Source: Magicicada septendecula (Eukaryota > Arthropoda > Insecta > Hemiptera > Cicadidae). Taken from it: a DNA stretch of 64,000 nt. The stretch covers positions 34,361,747 through 34,425,746 of the forward strand of contig CM068370.1 in assembly GCA_034769895.1 (NCBI GenBank), written 5' to 3'. The position numbers were made by a program, and so were the translations under genes. Below the pieces are notes generated by a model. The model had not been told where the DNA came from. It made no database searches and saw nothing but the letters and a program-made list of their open reading frames with translations. Below are positions 10,053 to 21,224 of the stretch, piece after piece. How positions within the stretch are numbered: position 1 is the stretch's first letter; every line of letters begins with the position of its first letter.

Positions 10053-11303
10053 ATGATGAGTGCACTAAACCCCGAGCTGTTTTTGCGGGATGAACTTGAG
10101 TTCGAGCTCCGGGCCCGGGCCAAAGACCCTCGAGGGAATGTTCAGATTTTACGACGGCAGCTCCGAGAAGCGCTGGCCGCGGGTGACGCTCTCTCTAATG
10201 TGACCATTACTGACCAAGAGAGCGAGTGGGAAATTTGCAGTGAGAAGTGGGAGGAGCTGCGAGAGTTAGCTCGCTGCGTAGAAAGTTTGGAGGCGGGACC
10301 GGGGTGCTCTATCGGTGTCCGGCGAATCCGGCAACGTCTGCAGCATGTGATACTTAGGCTGCAGAATCTTCAAGCACAAGGCGGCGAACTTGTGCCAGCC
10401 CATAACATAAACGAACTAATACAGCAGATCACCTCGACCCTCCAGGGGTCTCAACCTGCTAGAGCATCTACGCCGGTTCCAGTTGCTGAGTCCGTGGTCT
10501 CAGCCGTAGATTCCTCTTATAGAGAAATAGAACCTGTTCACGCCGGTTTGGGGGCGGCGTCTTGCCATAAGCTGCCCAACCCACTGTTTCACATAATTCA
10601 ACAACTACCAGTTGTAGATGGACTGGAGGCAGAGAAACTTTTACCCTTTTTTAGGACCGTCTTCCAGTTGGTAGACTACCCGGGCATGTCAGGTAGTACG
10701 GTGCTCGAACTCATATTCCCTTATTGTCGCGGAACAATGGCTGAGAGGGTGGCGGAGATCATGCGTCGCAAAGGTGGAGTGGCGGAGTTCCACCGGGTGG
10801 TGTTGGTGACGTTCGTCCCCGGTAGATTGATAGAGCAGTTGCGACATCGACACTTTTATAGAGTGCAGGCGCGGGGCGAAAGTTTAGCCCAATACGTGCA
10901 ACGAATCCGGGAAGTATCTCGAATACTGGGACTGGGCATGACGGAGGAGGAAGTGGTCCAGAACATTCTCGACGGCGTCTCCTCCGAGGACCGATTGCGT
11001 CTAGTTTTTGCAGAGCGGCCGCGGTGGTTTGCGGACCTGGACAGGCTCTGCGTCATGACCAAGGCCATCCAGATGAGCGACCACGCGAGGGGAGACGGTA
11101 GAGGAGAAGAACCAAGACCGCAGAGATCGGAAGGACCCAGGGAGCCTTTCTTCCCCCGACAGGCCCAGCCAGCTCGAAATCGCGAGCAACGGAATGCGGT
11201 TGTTTGTTATAATTGTAACCGCCCGGGACATGTGGCTAGAAATTGCACTCGAGGGCGCGCGCGCCCAGCACCACCTTTGTCTAGACCAGCAACAAAAAAC
11301 TAG
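10053..11303 (+). CDS. gag: Gag of Gypsy element A
   Basis: An intact frame of 416 residues from the first ATG at 10053; the frame is open a little further upstream only through a non-ATG codon. The N-terminal third is charged and helical (EFELRARAKD, EKWEELRELARCVESLE). The middle (about residues 185-350) has the look of a retrotransposon capsid domain, including FFRTVFQLVDYPG, a GGVAEFHRVV segment and the RQARGESLAQYVQRIREV-type motif typical of the Gypsy Gag C-terminal lobe. Near the C-terminus is one CCHC zinc knuckle, CYNCNRPGHVARNC, followed by an Arg-rich tail. It would package element RNA into particles. The pol frame follows in another register 26 bp downstream. It is remarkably intact given that pol is largely deleted. 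Confidence 0.85.
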   Translation: MMSALNPELFLRDELEFELRARAKDPRGNVQILRRQLREALAAGDALSNVTITDQESEWEICSEKWEELRELARCVESLEAGPGCSIGVRRIRQRLQHVILRLQNLQAQGGELVPAHNINELIQQITSTLQGSQPARASTPVPVAESVVSAVDSSYREIEPVHAGLGAASCHKLPNPLFHIIQQLPVVDGLEAEKLLPFFRTVFQLVDYPGMSGSTVLELIFPYCRGTMAERVAEIMRRKGGVAEFHRVVLVTFVPGRLIEQLRHRHFYRVQARGESLAQYVQRIREVSRILGLGMTEEEVVQNILDGVSSEDRLRLVFAERPRWFADLDRLCVMTKAIQMSDHARGDGRGEEPRPQRSEGPREPFFPRQAQPARNREQRNAVVCYNCNRPGHVARNCTRGRARPAPPLSRPATKN

Positions 11304-11329
11304 ATAGACAGGGGAAGATATTTCGGAGG

Positions 11330-11935
11330 ATGTCTTCCCCCCGCTCTAATTCTGTTCAACTTCCGAAGACCTCCAGGCAATTGTTAGCATCCAACTCTTC
11401 CGACATCAAGGTCCGGTCCACTACCTCGCAACAACTTTCAGTATGCCCCTTTCTGTCGCTCGAGGTAAAAGGGGGTCTGCTCAGAGCATTAGTTGACTCC
11501 GGTTCGGCCCGATCCATCATCTTATCTCGGGTATACGCGGACCTTGAAAAGCAGGGCTTGATTAAGGAGTCGAACTTGTCATCTGCAGTATGCTGGACTG
11601 CATCCCGGGAAATCTTGCCTATCTCCCGGGTTATCACCTTTAAATTTAAAATCGATGGGTTTTCTTGGGTGTGGCCTTTTCTGGTTTCTCCTGCTCTGGG
11701 AGTGGATTGCATAATTGGTGCCGACTTCATCGCAAAAAGTGGTCTCGTGCTGGACATCCAAGCGCACCAATGTTTCTTTAAGTTCAATCGGGGAGTTCTA
11801 ATTCCGTTCCTTGGGTACCAGGGCGCAAATCCGGGTATCCAAGAAGTAGCTTGTCCCGATTCTGCACGAGATCATCTCACTCCATCCCAGCAGAAAGCCT
11901 TAGACATTTGTGTGAGGAATTTCCCGAGGTGTTAA
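11330..11935 (+). CDS. Protease part of Pol, Gypsy element A
   Basis: A 201-codon frame, shifted -1 relative to gag, starting at an ATG 27 bp after the gag stop. Residues about 60-66 carry ALVDSGSARSIIL, the D-S-G active site of an aspartic protease, and about 128-140 GVDCIIGADFIAKSGL, the usual second landmark (ILG-x-D-F/L). The frame ends at FPRC, where the reading frame of the following RT segment is offset by one base. That looks like an inactivating indel rather than programmed frameshifting, because family members normally run straight on from here into RT. Confidence 0.7.
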   Translation: MSSPRSNSVQLPKTSRQLLASNSSDIKVRSTTSQQLSVCPFLSLEVKGGLLRALVDSGSARSIILSRVYADLEKQGLIKESNLSSAVCWTASREILPISRVITFKFKIDGFSWVWPFLVSPALGVDCIIGADFIAKSGLVLDIQAHQCFFKFNRGVLIPFLGYQGANPGIQEVACPDSARDHLTPSQQKALDICVRNFPRC

Positions 11936-12331
11936 CTCCTACTTTGGGACTCACACACCTGCTGGAATATAAGATACGTCTAACAGATTCTAAAATAGTA
12001 AGGTCACACCCTTACAAATTCGCTCCTCCGAAGATGACCATTCTGCGAGAGAAGGTTCAAGAATTGTTGGAACAAGGGGTAATTGAACCTTCTCATTCGA
12101 GCTATGCCAGTCCAGCATTTTTGGTACCAAAGCCACCCACTCAGCTCAGCCGCAGACAAACGTGCCGCAAAGTTATGTTACCGCTGGTCAGGGCCATATC
12201 GCATCCTGGGATTCACGTCACCGGTGACGGCCCGGCTGGGCGTACCGGGGGACGATACTAAAATAGTGGTAAGCCATATTTCCAAATTGAAGCGCCGTCG
12301 GGGGCAATCGAGGACTTTAGAAGGGGGTTAG
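11936..12331 (+). pseudogene. RT start fused to integrase C-terminus
   Basis: Continuing one frame over from about 11930 are the N-terminal RT landmarks (TPTLGLTHLLEYKIRL, YASPAFLVPKP). At about 12135-12150 the sequence jumps to the extreme end of integrase: RWSGPYRILGF and HISKLKRRRG, in frame 12083-12331, which ends in a stop. The RT catalytic core, RNase H and the integrase HHCC and DDE parts are missing. This is an internal deletion of most of pol, so the element cannot move by itself. Confidence 0.75.
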
Positions 12332-12569
12332 TCCCCGTAGAGATAGGGCGGATGTCCTTTTAAGGTGGCAGTCGTGTTCTGGCTACAGTGGACAAGCCTC
12401 AGGAGGTCGGAAGTCTCCGACGTCGAAACTTTTCTTTAGTCTTTTTTAGCTGTCTCTCTTTGCTGCTGGGCCGACCTAATCACGGTGACCACCGGCTTGT
12501 TTTGGGGAGAGGGTACACTGCAGGGTACCCTCCCGGCGTTTAACTGTGAGGCAACTATGTTGCCCTTTT

Positions 12570-12579
12570 GGGGTGAGGG
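12570..12579 (+). promoter_or_regulatory. polypurine tract, Gypsy element A
   Basis: GGGGTGAGGG abuts the 3' LTR. One T interrupts the purines. It is the expected plus-strand primer position. Confidence 0.6.
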
Positions 12580-13423
12580 TGTGCCGAGTCTAGGCTTAGA
12601 CCGGCGATTAACCAGTATATAACGTCCGGTAAACGTTAAATGCAGTACAGAATTTAAAGCGGTTTAATTAGTGCTGCACCCTAGCAGTGAAGATAAACAC
12701 TTCTGCGCTGAATCTAGAGTGCCTGAGAGGTGCTGGCCTCTAGCGACAGCCCCGGTTCGCGAGTTTGAAGCGGATATAAGGTTTTTCTGCAAAGTTTGTC
12801 TTGCATCAAACTTCGTCGATTATGGCTGCCTTTTCTTACTCCGGACAGATGAAGAAAATTTCTTCCACGATTCTTCCCACTATGACAGGCTAGATTTGTA
12901 ATCAACCAATTCTATCAGTCAACAACAACACTTTCAAGTTTTAAATATTTTAATTGGATCCCCAATTAACGGGACAGTATAGTGCGTGAACTGGGTGGGA
13001 AATCATTTGTAAATTTTATTAATTTGTTGAATAATCTGTTAGCTCAGGGGCTGACATGTATCTTTGGCAGTTCACCTTTCACACGTGCAATTCCGGCTTA
13101 TTTTCAGTATAAGGGTTCATTACTGCTTTTAATTCATTAATTCAATTTGTAATTTCTCTGTTTCAATTTAGTGTTCATTTTATATATATATTTTCTCATT
13201 TTTAAATTCAGTTTGGTATATAGGGATAGCAATTTCTGGGGTAGTTAAGTAGATTCACAAGTTTAATCCTGTACCGGTACCTGTTCATACAGTGTTAAAC
13301 ATGTTGTTGAGACAGGTTGAATTATGCACCGACTGGCAATGAACATGTCGGTCTCTGGGCCAAAATTACCTTTTAAAAGGGTTATAAGATTCATGACATA
13401 TTTCTATTTTCACAACTTAACAA

Positions 13424-13468
<45 letters not shown>

Positions 13469-14594
13469 TATTAATTAATTATGATAACTGGGGGGGGGGG
13501 TTCATTGTTTTCTAAAATTTTATTTCTCACAGTATAAGAGCCCAGTGGGGCAGAATTTTATAATAGTATTAGGCACTTGGCCAAATTTTAGAATTTATTA
13601 GGTCCTGGGGACTACTGGAGTTGCATAAGCATAATCTAATACACATGTCATGTGTTATGCACAAATTAAGTATTGTAATCCTAACATGGATTTCCATAAA
13701 AGAATTAATAATGTACCTCATGGGGGTAAGAAAAGGGCGTGGCAAGAGATCTCTGTATAATTGTACTGTATTGTGGAACATGTGATGTATTGTATATTTG
13801 TGTGTGTGTATTTTGTGGGGTTATATGTATTGTACATTTAGGTGTATTTTTGGGGGAGTTAGATATAGGGTTTTTATAAAAGAAAAGATGGAACGTAGGG
13901 TTATATATCCATTTAATTTTGAGGACATTAATTTATTCTATCTCAATTAATTTTTGCTGAATATTTCTTCTAAGAGAGTAATTTATTTTAATTATCTTTA
14001 ATAACAAGTATGTGGATTTGTCACTATTTAATTTTAATTAATTTGTTTGAGAATTTGTTATTCTAATTAATATTATCAAGAAGTCTATAAAAAATTATCT
14101 CCATTAAGTTTCCATGGATCATTTTAAAGAGAACATAGAAAATAAATTTTATATTTATTAATATTTTACAGGAAACTTTATTTAAAGAATATTAATGATT
14201 TTAAATTTTAATTCATTTCAAAGAGAAGATAGCAAATAAATTTTATATGTGTTAATAATTGTCAGGTGACATTGTTGAAAGAGTATAAATTATTTTAATT
14301 AACAATTTAAGGGGAAAATAGATTCTGACTGTTGTATTTATTTATTTTGTTGTTATTATTGTTTTTAAAAAGGAGATAGAATAATAAAAGGGATTTTATT
14401 AATTGTTAATTTTATGAGTTTTCATTGCAAGTCCCGTCTCACTGGATCCAGCGCATTTTTGGCTTCTCTAGGCCTTGGTCTAGTTCTAATTAACTAGTGA
14501 CCCCTCTTAAAAAAAAAAAAAAAAATTTTTCAAAAAAAATTTTCAAAAAAAAATAATCTTTTTTTTTAACAGTCTAAGTTAAAGAGGGGTTACA
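12580..14594 (+). repeat. 3' LTR of Gypsy element A
   Basis: 2015 bp, TGTGCC to GGTTACA, near-identical to the 5' LTR but lacking its extra ~227 bp: here the flanks join at about 12898-12904. The TA tract (13432-13467) is longer than in the 5' copy. High identity outside indels indicates a young insertion. Confidence 0.9.
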
Positions 14595-14941
14595 ATATTA
14601 AAAATAATAAGAGTAAAACAGATAAACTGCAAAAGTCTGGTGTATACAAATTATCCTGTGGGTCTTGTAATAAAGTCTATATTGGACAAACAGGTCGATC
14701 TTTCGAAAAAAGAATGTATGGTCACAATTATAGTTTTAGATATAATGATGGCAAATCAAATTATGCAAATCACCTGTTAGAAAAAGACCATAGTTATAAT
14801 GGCAATTTTAAAATTTTACATTTATCTGATAAGGGTCCAAAGCTTGATTTATTAGAAACCCTTGAAATTAATAAACACAAATATTTAAATGTATTATTAA
14901 TTGATCAGTTAGATCTAAATAGCTCGCCTTTGCTTAATTAG
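14595..14941 (+). pseudogene. PLE GIY-YIG endonuclease, 3' of the Gypsy insertion
   Basis: The plus frame from 14595 encodes GVYKLSCGSCNKVYIGQTGR, a GIY-YIG endonuclease core with the paired cysteines typical of Penelope-like elements, then HNYSFRYNDGKSNYANHLL and LLETLEINKHKY, ending in a stop at 14939-14941. It is the C-terminal part of the PLE interrupted at 7205. The stretch is intact apart from lacking its upstream half. Confidence 0.85.
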
Positions 14942-15205
14942 TATAAATAGACTTGGTTTATGTTATGTTATATGTTTGTGTAATGTGTATTAAATCTTAC
15001 TGACACGAGATTTCTATCGCTCTCTAAACAATAGCACTTGCCTTATATCTTATATTCTGTATTATATTGTACGAAATATTAGTCAGCTTACACCATCTGA
15101 TGAAGGCACTGTGCTGCCGAAACAGCTGTCATGGATTATAATTTTAATAAATGACGAGTGAAAATCACTAAAATTATTTTATTGTTTTATTTTTTAATAT
15201 AATTT
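14942..15205 (+). repeat. PLE 3' terminal repeat (P4 right arm)
   Basis: 3' non-coding end of the PLE, mirrored at 6553-6860. It ends near ttttttaatataattt, after which the flanking sequence differs from the left side. Confidence 0.8.
15093..15134 (+). ncRNA. hammerhead-like ribozyme, P4 right arm
   Basis: Stem I CCAT/ATGG (15093-15096 with 15131-15134), CTGATGA at 15097-15103, one extra A at 15104, stem II GGCA/TGCC around a 6-base loop, GAA at 15119-15121, stem III ACA/TGT with a 2-base loop, and C at 15130 as the predicted cleavage base. Hammerheads are known from PLE terminal repeats. The extra A is non-canonical. Confidence 0.7.
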
Positions 15206-15227
15206 TGATAATATAGGAAAGTCAACT

Positions 15228-15405
15228 CAGTCAATAAGTATCTTGTAAACAATGTTTCAATAACGGATACTTTTTATTGCTTTATTACCGTTTACTCGAA
15301 TGGGATGTAATCACCGTTGATTTCAGGACGTTAGCATACGTTTTTATGCCCCTTTAAAGATAGTAATGTTGATTAGTCTTAACTTGTTTTTTCTTTTGTA
15401 TTGCA
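15228..15405 (+). repeat. dispersed repeat R2, copy 1
   Basis: Similar to 27085-27358 (same strand) and 30180-30630 (opposite strand). Shared blocks: gtaaacaatgtttcaataac, the ttactgtttact motif, and aatagtaatgttgattagtc. The end shared by the other two, a gatacg(c/t)cactg terminus, appears here only at 16848-16860, so this copy may be the longer form or may be interrupted. Confidence 0.6.
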
Positions 15406-16847
15406 ATAGGTGAGATTTGCATATACAATAATAATTTCACTCTTAACATATATGATAGCATGTTTCAATGAGAATTGCCTGTTTGCATGTTTCAAAGTAA
15501 AAGTTGCGTGTTGAAACGTTGTAATATAGACAATAAGAATCATGTCAATGTTGTTAGATTAAGTTGATTTTTTACAGATATAAAAAAAATATGTGTGTTG
15601 TAAAATAGTGCGAACATATGCAATGGCATATGCCGAGTGGGCGTGTGCGCGTGTGAATAACTGTGTTACGAAATAACAATAAAAAACGAATTAAATAAAA
15701 TAACTTTTATGTAAATCAAATGTCCGACATAAGACTCACACCAGAATGTGCATAAAATAAAGACCTATCTGGTAGTAATATTTGTTAATAATATAAAGAA
15801 CAAAATATATGAGTTTTTTTTCATAAAAAAGGTTGATCACCCACAAGAAGAGCAATAAAATTATACCGGTTTTATTTGTACGTTTTACATTGCCCACATG
15901 CGATTTCTTACAAGTAGAATGTTATCTAGACTGTAGCGGTAAGGATGAGAGAGCGTTTTGACTAATGAGATTGGCTAATATATCAGTTGATTTGATCCGT
16001 GACGAGATGCAAAGCAGTCTACCGTAGAACTCAGAAGAAGCAGTCTCGTTACTCTCTATAACGTTTAATCGTTAACTCTGATTCAGGACGTTAGGTCTAT
16101 CAGTAGTTACAACAACACTATCAGTAGAACAACACTAATAGTAAAGTGCGCGACTGAATAATCGAGTGCAAGTTCGGTAAAGGTTCAAGATCGTCCGTTT
16201 AGCCATTTATGACCGTATCAAGTTCCCGGAGCTATATAATTATTCAGTAATAATTAATAATTCAACACTGTTCATAGAAGTATCTAACCCGTAAACGACG
16301 CTGGGAGCTGGAAAACAGGAGGAGATCCTGAAGAAGTACCACAGGAGGAGCGGCGGTATCCTGATGTCTACCTGGAAGGAGCATCTATCGACACTCGTCA
16401 GGAAACGAGGAGAAACACAACATCGTTCATCAAATCAGGAAATTGAACCCATTTATATAAACTAAATAAATCAATAAAAAAATTATAAACTGAAAAGACA
16501 GAGAAACTTATAGGAATTAAGATGAATGTAATGAGAGTGTAGGAAGAATTATTTTTAAGTATAAACTGAAGATCAACAGAAACTGTTCATTAATTTTATT
16601 TATAACAGAAGTAATAATTTATTTATTTAAACAGAACGATTATTTAATTTTATTTTGTATTAAAAACTGTCTATTAATTTTTGTTGTGCTAACATAAACT
16701 GTAGTAAATACTGTCCAATCTATAAATTAAGGGAAATTGTTAATTAAAGCCAAAACATATCCATATCTAATTGTCGACTCATTATTCTGTGCGACCTTGT
16801 ACATCGCAGTATAAAGCCGAATCGTCCCCGGATCCCCTCTAAATTTT
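15406..16847. other. unclassified interior between R2 blocks
   Basis: No coding frame of note. 16000-16480 is less AT-rich with GA-rich stretches and could be a terminal repeat of an unidentified element, but no second copy lies in the window. Confidence 0.35.
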
Positions 16848-16860
16848 AGATACGCCACTG
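16848..16860 (+). repeat. R2-type terminus gatacgccactg
   Basis: On the minus strand it reads cagtggcgtatct, matching the ends near 27358 and 30186. Such CAGTGGCG ends resemble the terminal repeats of many hAT-like DNA transposons. That assignment is inference. Confidence 0.4.
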
Positions 16861-17435
16861 GAGACGGCTCCCGATATCTAGTTTAAACGAAACATTGCTA
16901 TTAAAAGTGACGGCTGACGTGTGTTTTTCTGTTTTCCAAACGTACACGTGTTTATTCCGTCACTGTTGACGTATTAAAAATGTGTTATCTATCCACGATT
17001 TACTTCTCCAAGAAAAGGTAACATTCAAATCGTTTCTGAAGAGAAAAAGCAACAGACGCTCAACGAAACACAATTATCGCAAAAAAAGTCTTCCTTTTCC
17101 ACCTAGTAAATGTTTGCTCGTCTGATAATCAAATTTGCTTATTTACATCACGTGTATTTCACCTTACACGAGTGAAATGCGTTGGAAATTTTGTTATTTT
17201 GTTTTCCGCACAGATTTATTTGTTGTTAGATATTTCATTTATTCTGTTAAACTGTGCGCACGTAAGCATGAATAACTACGCAGTTGACACACAATATTCA
17301 GTAGAGTTTTAATATAATGTTAGGTCGACGACGATCGAGCGCTTGTGGCTTGTAGCTAATGGATGGGCGGGGCTCCGTGGTAGTGACTCCTCTGATGACT
17401 GCTAGAATCGAACTCTCCCACCGGCTAAGGTAATC
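16861..17435. other. intergenic, nothing recognised
   Basis: No gene or repeat partner seen. Confidence 0.35.
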
Positions 17436-17853
17436 AAGGTCTTGGGTTGGGATGGTATGCTCCTGTTTCGGGTAGGGGAGAGGATCTGAGCAAGTGAGGT
17501 GCTCAGCCTAGCCATGTTTGGTTGGTCTTGTGCCCTGAAACCAGCGGTGAGGAGTCCGAGTAACAGCGGAGATACCTCCCGGCACATTTGAGGACCGGTT
17601 AGCCAGCGCCGTTGCATCCGGGCCTGTGCTGATCACTGCTACGCGGACAGTGGGGCCACGTCGGAGACAGCAGCGCTGGCCAACCGGTCCTCATGTGTAC
17701 CGGGAGGTTTCTCCGCTGTGACTCGGACGCGTCACCTCTGGCTTCAGGGCACACAACCTACCAGACTTTGGCTAGGCTGAGCACCTCACTTGTTGAGATC
17801 CTCTCCCCTACCCAACTGCAAAAGGGGCATACCATCCAACCCACTTGACCTTG
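17436..17853. repeat. GC-rich imperfect palindrome
   Basis: The left arm 17436-17609 and right arm 17672-17853 are inverted copies at roughly 85 percent by eye: ttgggttgggatggtatgc, tgaggtgctcagcctagcc, gaggaccggttagccagcgc all recur inverted. Base composition is far richer in GC than the surroundings. The coding-looking minus frame 17402-17617 is probably incidental. The family is unknown to me. Confidence 0.7.
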
Positions 17854-18159
17854 TATTTCCAAAAGCCCTTGAGAGAGTACGATACTAGAAGTCATCGGAG
17901 GAGCAACTCCGGGCGCTGCTACCATGCAGGGGCCTTGAGCCCCGTCCCCCCATTAGCTATGAGCTCCGACGCGGCTCCCCTTTCCTCTCGGCGGTGATCT
18001 CCACAAGCCTGTTCGTGCATCCAAGGGGTACGCCTGATGAAAGAAGGCACACTTTCACAACTGACATGAGACAGCCCCGCCGAGGCCAAGAACGACCAGG
18101 GCAGACCATTCAGGGCGGTGTGGTGACGGAGCGCTGTAAGACTGACCGCGTTAAGTAGT

Positions 18160-18418
18160 GTGATACAGATGAAATGGTAAGGCACGAAACGGTTCGCACA
18201 GATTATCAGTTGGGGGGGGGGTGGCAGAGAAGGCAATGCAGGATGAGAGGTATACGGTGACACAAACACAAACATGTGATACACCATCCATGCGGCTGTT
18301 CTGATCACAAAATAATTGGTTAGAAAACAACGCGTCAAAGCTACGCATGCGCAACGAGATCTTTTGACACAGCACAAGCAGACAACCGTTACGTGTCTAA
18401 TTATTTTAGCTTTGTGTA
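18160..18418 (+). repeat. dispersed repeat R3, copy 1
   Basis: Matches 31510-31730: atgaaatggtaaggcacgaa, ggttcgcacag, the gtgatacaccatccatg segment, cacaaaataattggtt and tctaattattttagct. It is cut off at 18418 by the R5 terminus, whereas the other copy continues. Confidence 0.7.
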
Positions 18419-18485
18419 AAATATCGGTATGGAGAACCACACATGACTTCCATGTTCTAAGATTTATATTTAAAATCTTTTACTT
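18419..18485 (+). repeat. terminus repeat R5, copy 1
   Basis: Contains atcggtatggagaacca, catgacttcca and taagatttatatttaaaatc, repeated at 20354-20420 (plus), 22838-22911 (minus) and 27013-27082 (minus). It behaves as the end of a mobile element: it interrupts repeat R3 here. Confidence 0.65.
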
Positions 18486-18754
18486 GAATTCGGTTCTATA
18501 ATTTCTAAAATTATATCCCCACCGTCAAACTATTTTCACTATTTATAGATATTTTCGTTATTATAGGGTAGTCGTTTAATATAATGTTATTTTGGAGTCA
18601 CTTTATCTACAAAAATTAGGTACTTTATTCTTATAAAGAAACTGAACTACGCACATAATCATCCCTCCTCCTCAACTGAACCCCACCATTAATAATATTG
18701 ACACCTTCAAAGAGTAATATTTTTATGATACTATTACTCTATTACTCTTAGTAT

Positions 18755-19110
<356 letters not shown>

Positions 19111-19179
19111 ACTATACTGTATTATACTATACTTAGTATAGGTCTACTATTACTATTAGTATTTATGTAATTGCTAATG

Positions 19180-19940
19180 TATCTTATCCTTCAAAATTAA
19201 ATACTCGTACGTTACATGATATCAGTAAAGTAATTTTCAAAAAACACCCCATCGTCCTTCAACTACCCTCTTCATTTACAGATATCTCATTTAGCATTTT
19301 ACAGTGGATTAATATGACTTTATCGGGGCGCTTATTTAACAAAATTAAGTACTTTACTCTGGTTAAAACACAAAACAATGAGGGTAAACTACCCCTCCCC
19401 CTTAACCGAACAACCCCATTTTTGATACTTACATTTTATTGAGTAACAGTTTCATTATATGTAATTACTAAGGCATCTTATCCTTCAAAATGAAGTAGTT
19501 TATTCGACATCAGAAAGGTAATTTTCAAAAAATTACTCCTTCCCTCTTCAACTGCCCTGTTCATTTATAAATATTTCATCTACCTCTTTCTACAGTGGAT
19601 TATTATGACAATTTTTTCAGGATACTTTATTTATGAAAATTAAGTACTTTACTCTTGTCAAAAAGTAAAACGTTACAGGTAAACTACCTCTCCCCCTTTA
19701 ATCGATCTTCACCAAAATAAATAGACCTTGAGTCGTCTACAACTCGGCCACATAGGCAAAAAATTATGTGATTCTGTTTGAATTTGCGGCAGTTGTCGTT
19801 CGCCATAGAAAAAATTCTACACACAGACAGACACTTTTCGGATAACGACTTTTCTTTACGTTTTGAGGGTAGTACAATCAGAATCAGCCTTTATCTCGAA
19901 CACGATTTTTTTCGCGATCACGATTTCTATGTTAAGGAAC
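19180..19940 (+). repeat. degenerate tandem units of the R6 family
   Basis: Recurring blocks (aaattaagtactttactct, caggtaaactacc, ttaaccgat, tttgaatttgcggcagtt) place this with the ~165-bp units at 21783-22430 and 25262-25925, here more diverged. It ends with a segment resembling 22520-22620, tttacgttttgagggtagta. Confidence 0.55.
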
Positions 19941-20041
19941 ATGGAAGAAGAAAACATTAACTTATTCTCGTCTTCTCAACTGTAATTAATCTTTGCCACA
20001 GTAGTCTGGAAACTTGTGAACACCGTGCCAGTCACCTTTTG

Positions 20042-20172
20042 AATTGTTACGCTGAAGATGGTCTCCAATGGTGGGGTCGAAACGTCTGTTCCAATCGACA
20101 GCAGTAGACTACGGTCTAATAGCTCGGCAATGAGTCAGAACTTTAACAGAGTTGACCCCGGCGTGAGAGACC
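20042..20172 (+). repeat. PLE-like terminal fragment
   Basis: gctgaagatggtctcc, ggtcgaaacgtctgt, then gactacggtctaatagctcgg and gaccccggcgtgaga: the same order of blocks as the right arm of P1. Diverged single arm without a mirror. Confidence 0.5.
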
Positions 20173-20353
20173 GATAAATCAGTAGGCTATACTGTAGTTA
20201 TCTATTTTTGAGTACATTAATATACGTTAGAGTAATCGAAATATTTTGATTGAATTAAAATAAATTATTCCTTAATACATTTTTACTTCCATGGAAGTAT
20301 GGTGATAGCGAAAAAATCGTGTTCGAAATAAGGGCTGATTTTGATTGTACTAC

Positions 20354-20670
20354 CCTAAAAAATATCGGTATGGAGAACCATACATGACTTCCATATTCTA
20401 AGATTTATATTTAAAATCATTTTCGAAATGAAATATTACCATAGAAACTACTTCTTTCTACTTACTGCTTCAGCCTTAACCACAGTACTGTGGTCACTAA
20501 CGTATACCACCTCACGTTATCTCACTCGATTTTCACTGATGATGGAAGTCGATGGCATTGCCGAAATGTCTGGTTTTGTAGAAAACATTGGACTACGGCC
20601 AAATATCCCGGGAAGGAATTTTAACAAAAACTACTTCTTTGTTGCCGATAACGTTGTACACATATATATC
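20354..20670 (+). repeat. composite palindrome, left arm block A
   Basis: An inverted, close copy of 26768-27082. It opens with the R5 terminus, then the accacagtactgtgg block, a ctgatgatggaagtcg...gccgaaatgtctgg hammerhead-like core and the ctacggccaaatatcccggg signature. The 20428-20715 frame is conserved in the mirror only because the DNA is duplicated; it has no recognisable domain. Confidence 0.75.
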
Positions 20671-21224
20671 AGTGGCGAAGTTACATGGAGGCAATTGAGG
20701 CAATGCCTACCCTAAAAAATTCTGTAGAATAAAAATTATAAATACGTATGAACTACATAACGTAAAGATTATACATTGTTACTGCGACTGTCAAATTTAT
20801 TAAACCGAAACGTGCTTTATTGAGCGACCGCTAGATGGTGACAGGTGAGATTCGGCATAGTTCGTTTAAAGCGAATGAGGCAACCTGAACTTGCCTCAGC
20901 GTTTTTTGTATACATCGTATGTAAGCAATGTAGTGGTGTAATAGGGAAGTGTAGGGAGGGGGGATTGTCCCGCGCTGTGCACATAGAGCGTTGAGAAATG
21001 CCTCACTTCTGTGGTCCAAACAGTTAAGTTAAAGCGCCTGTGTTGTTTCTAAGTGTTTATTTTATGCGGTTATTAAAAGTGTCACTGTTATTCCGCTGAA
21101 CTAACAGATGATCAAGATTGTTATTTGAATTATTTGTAACATTAAACATATATATAGAAACTAATCAAGTTTAAAAATTTGAAGTTCAATCAGTTGTATT
21201 ATTGTGTATGACTAATACAAGGAT
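20671..21224. other. unclassified, left arm only
   Basis: Between block A and the mariner remnant; absent from the right arm. Starts with cagtggcgaagttacatgg, which could be another transposon terminus. Confidence 0.35.

Noticed and set aside
11920..11940. Programmed frameshift between protease and RT in element A
   Set aside because: No slippery heptamer is evident at the overlap and pol is already wrecked by a deletion, so a random indel is simpler.
20671..20700. cagtggcgaagttacatgg as an R2 terminus
   Set aside because: Only the first eight bases agree and no R2 interior follows.
20428..20715. Frame conserved at 26750-27010, suggesting a real protein
   Set aside because: The two are arms of one inverted DNA duplication and include non-coding PLE-like terminal sequence; similarity at protein level follows from DNA identity.
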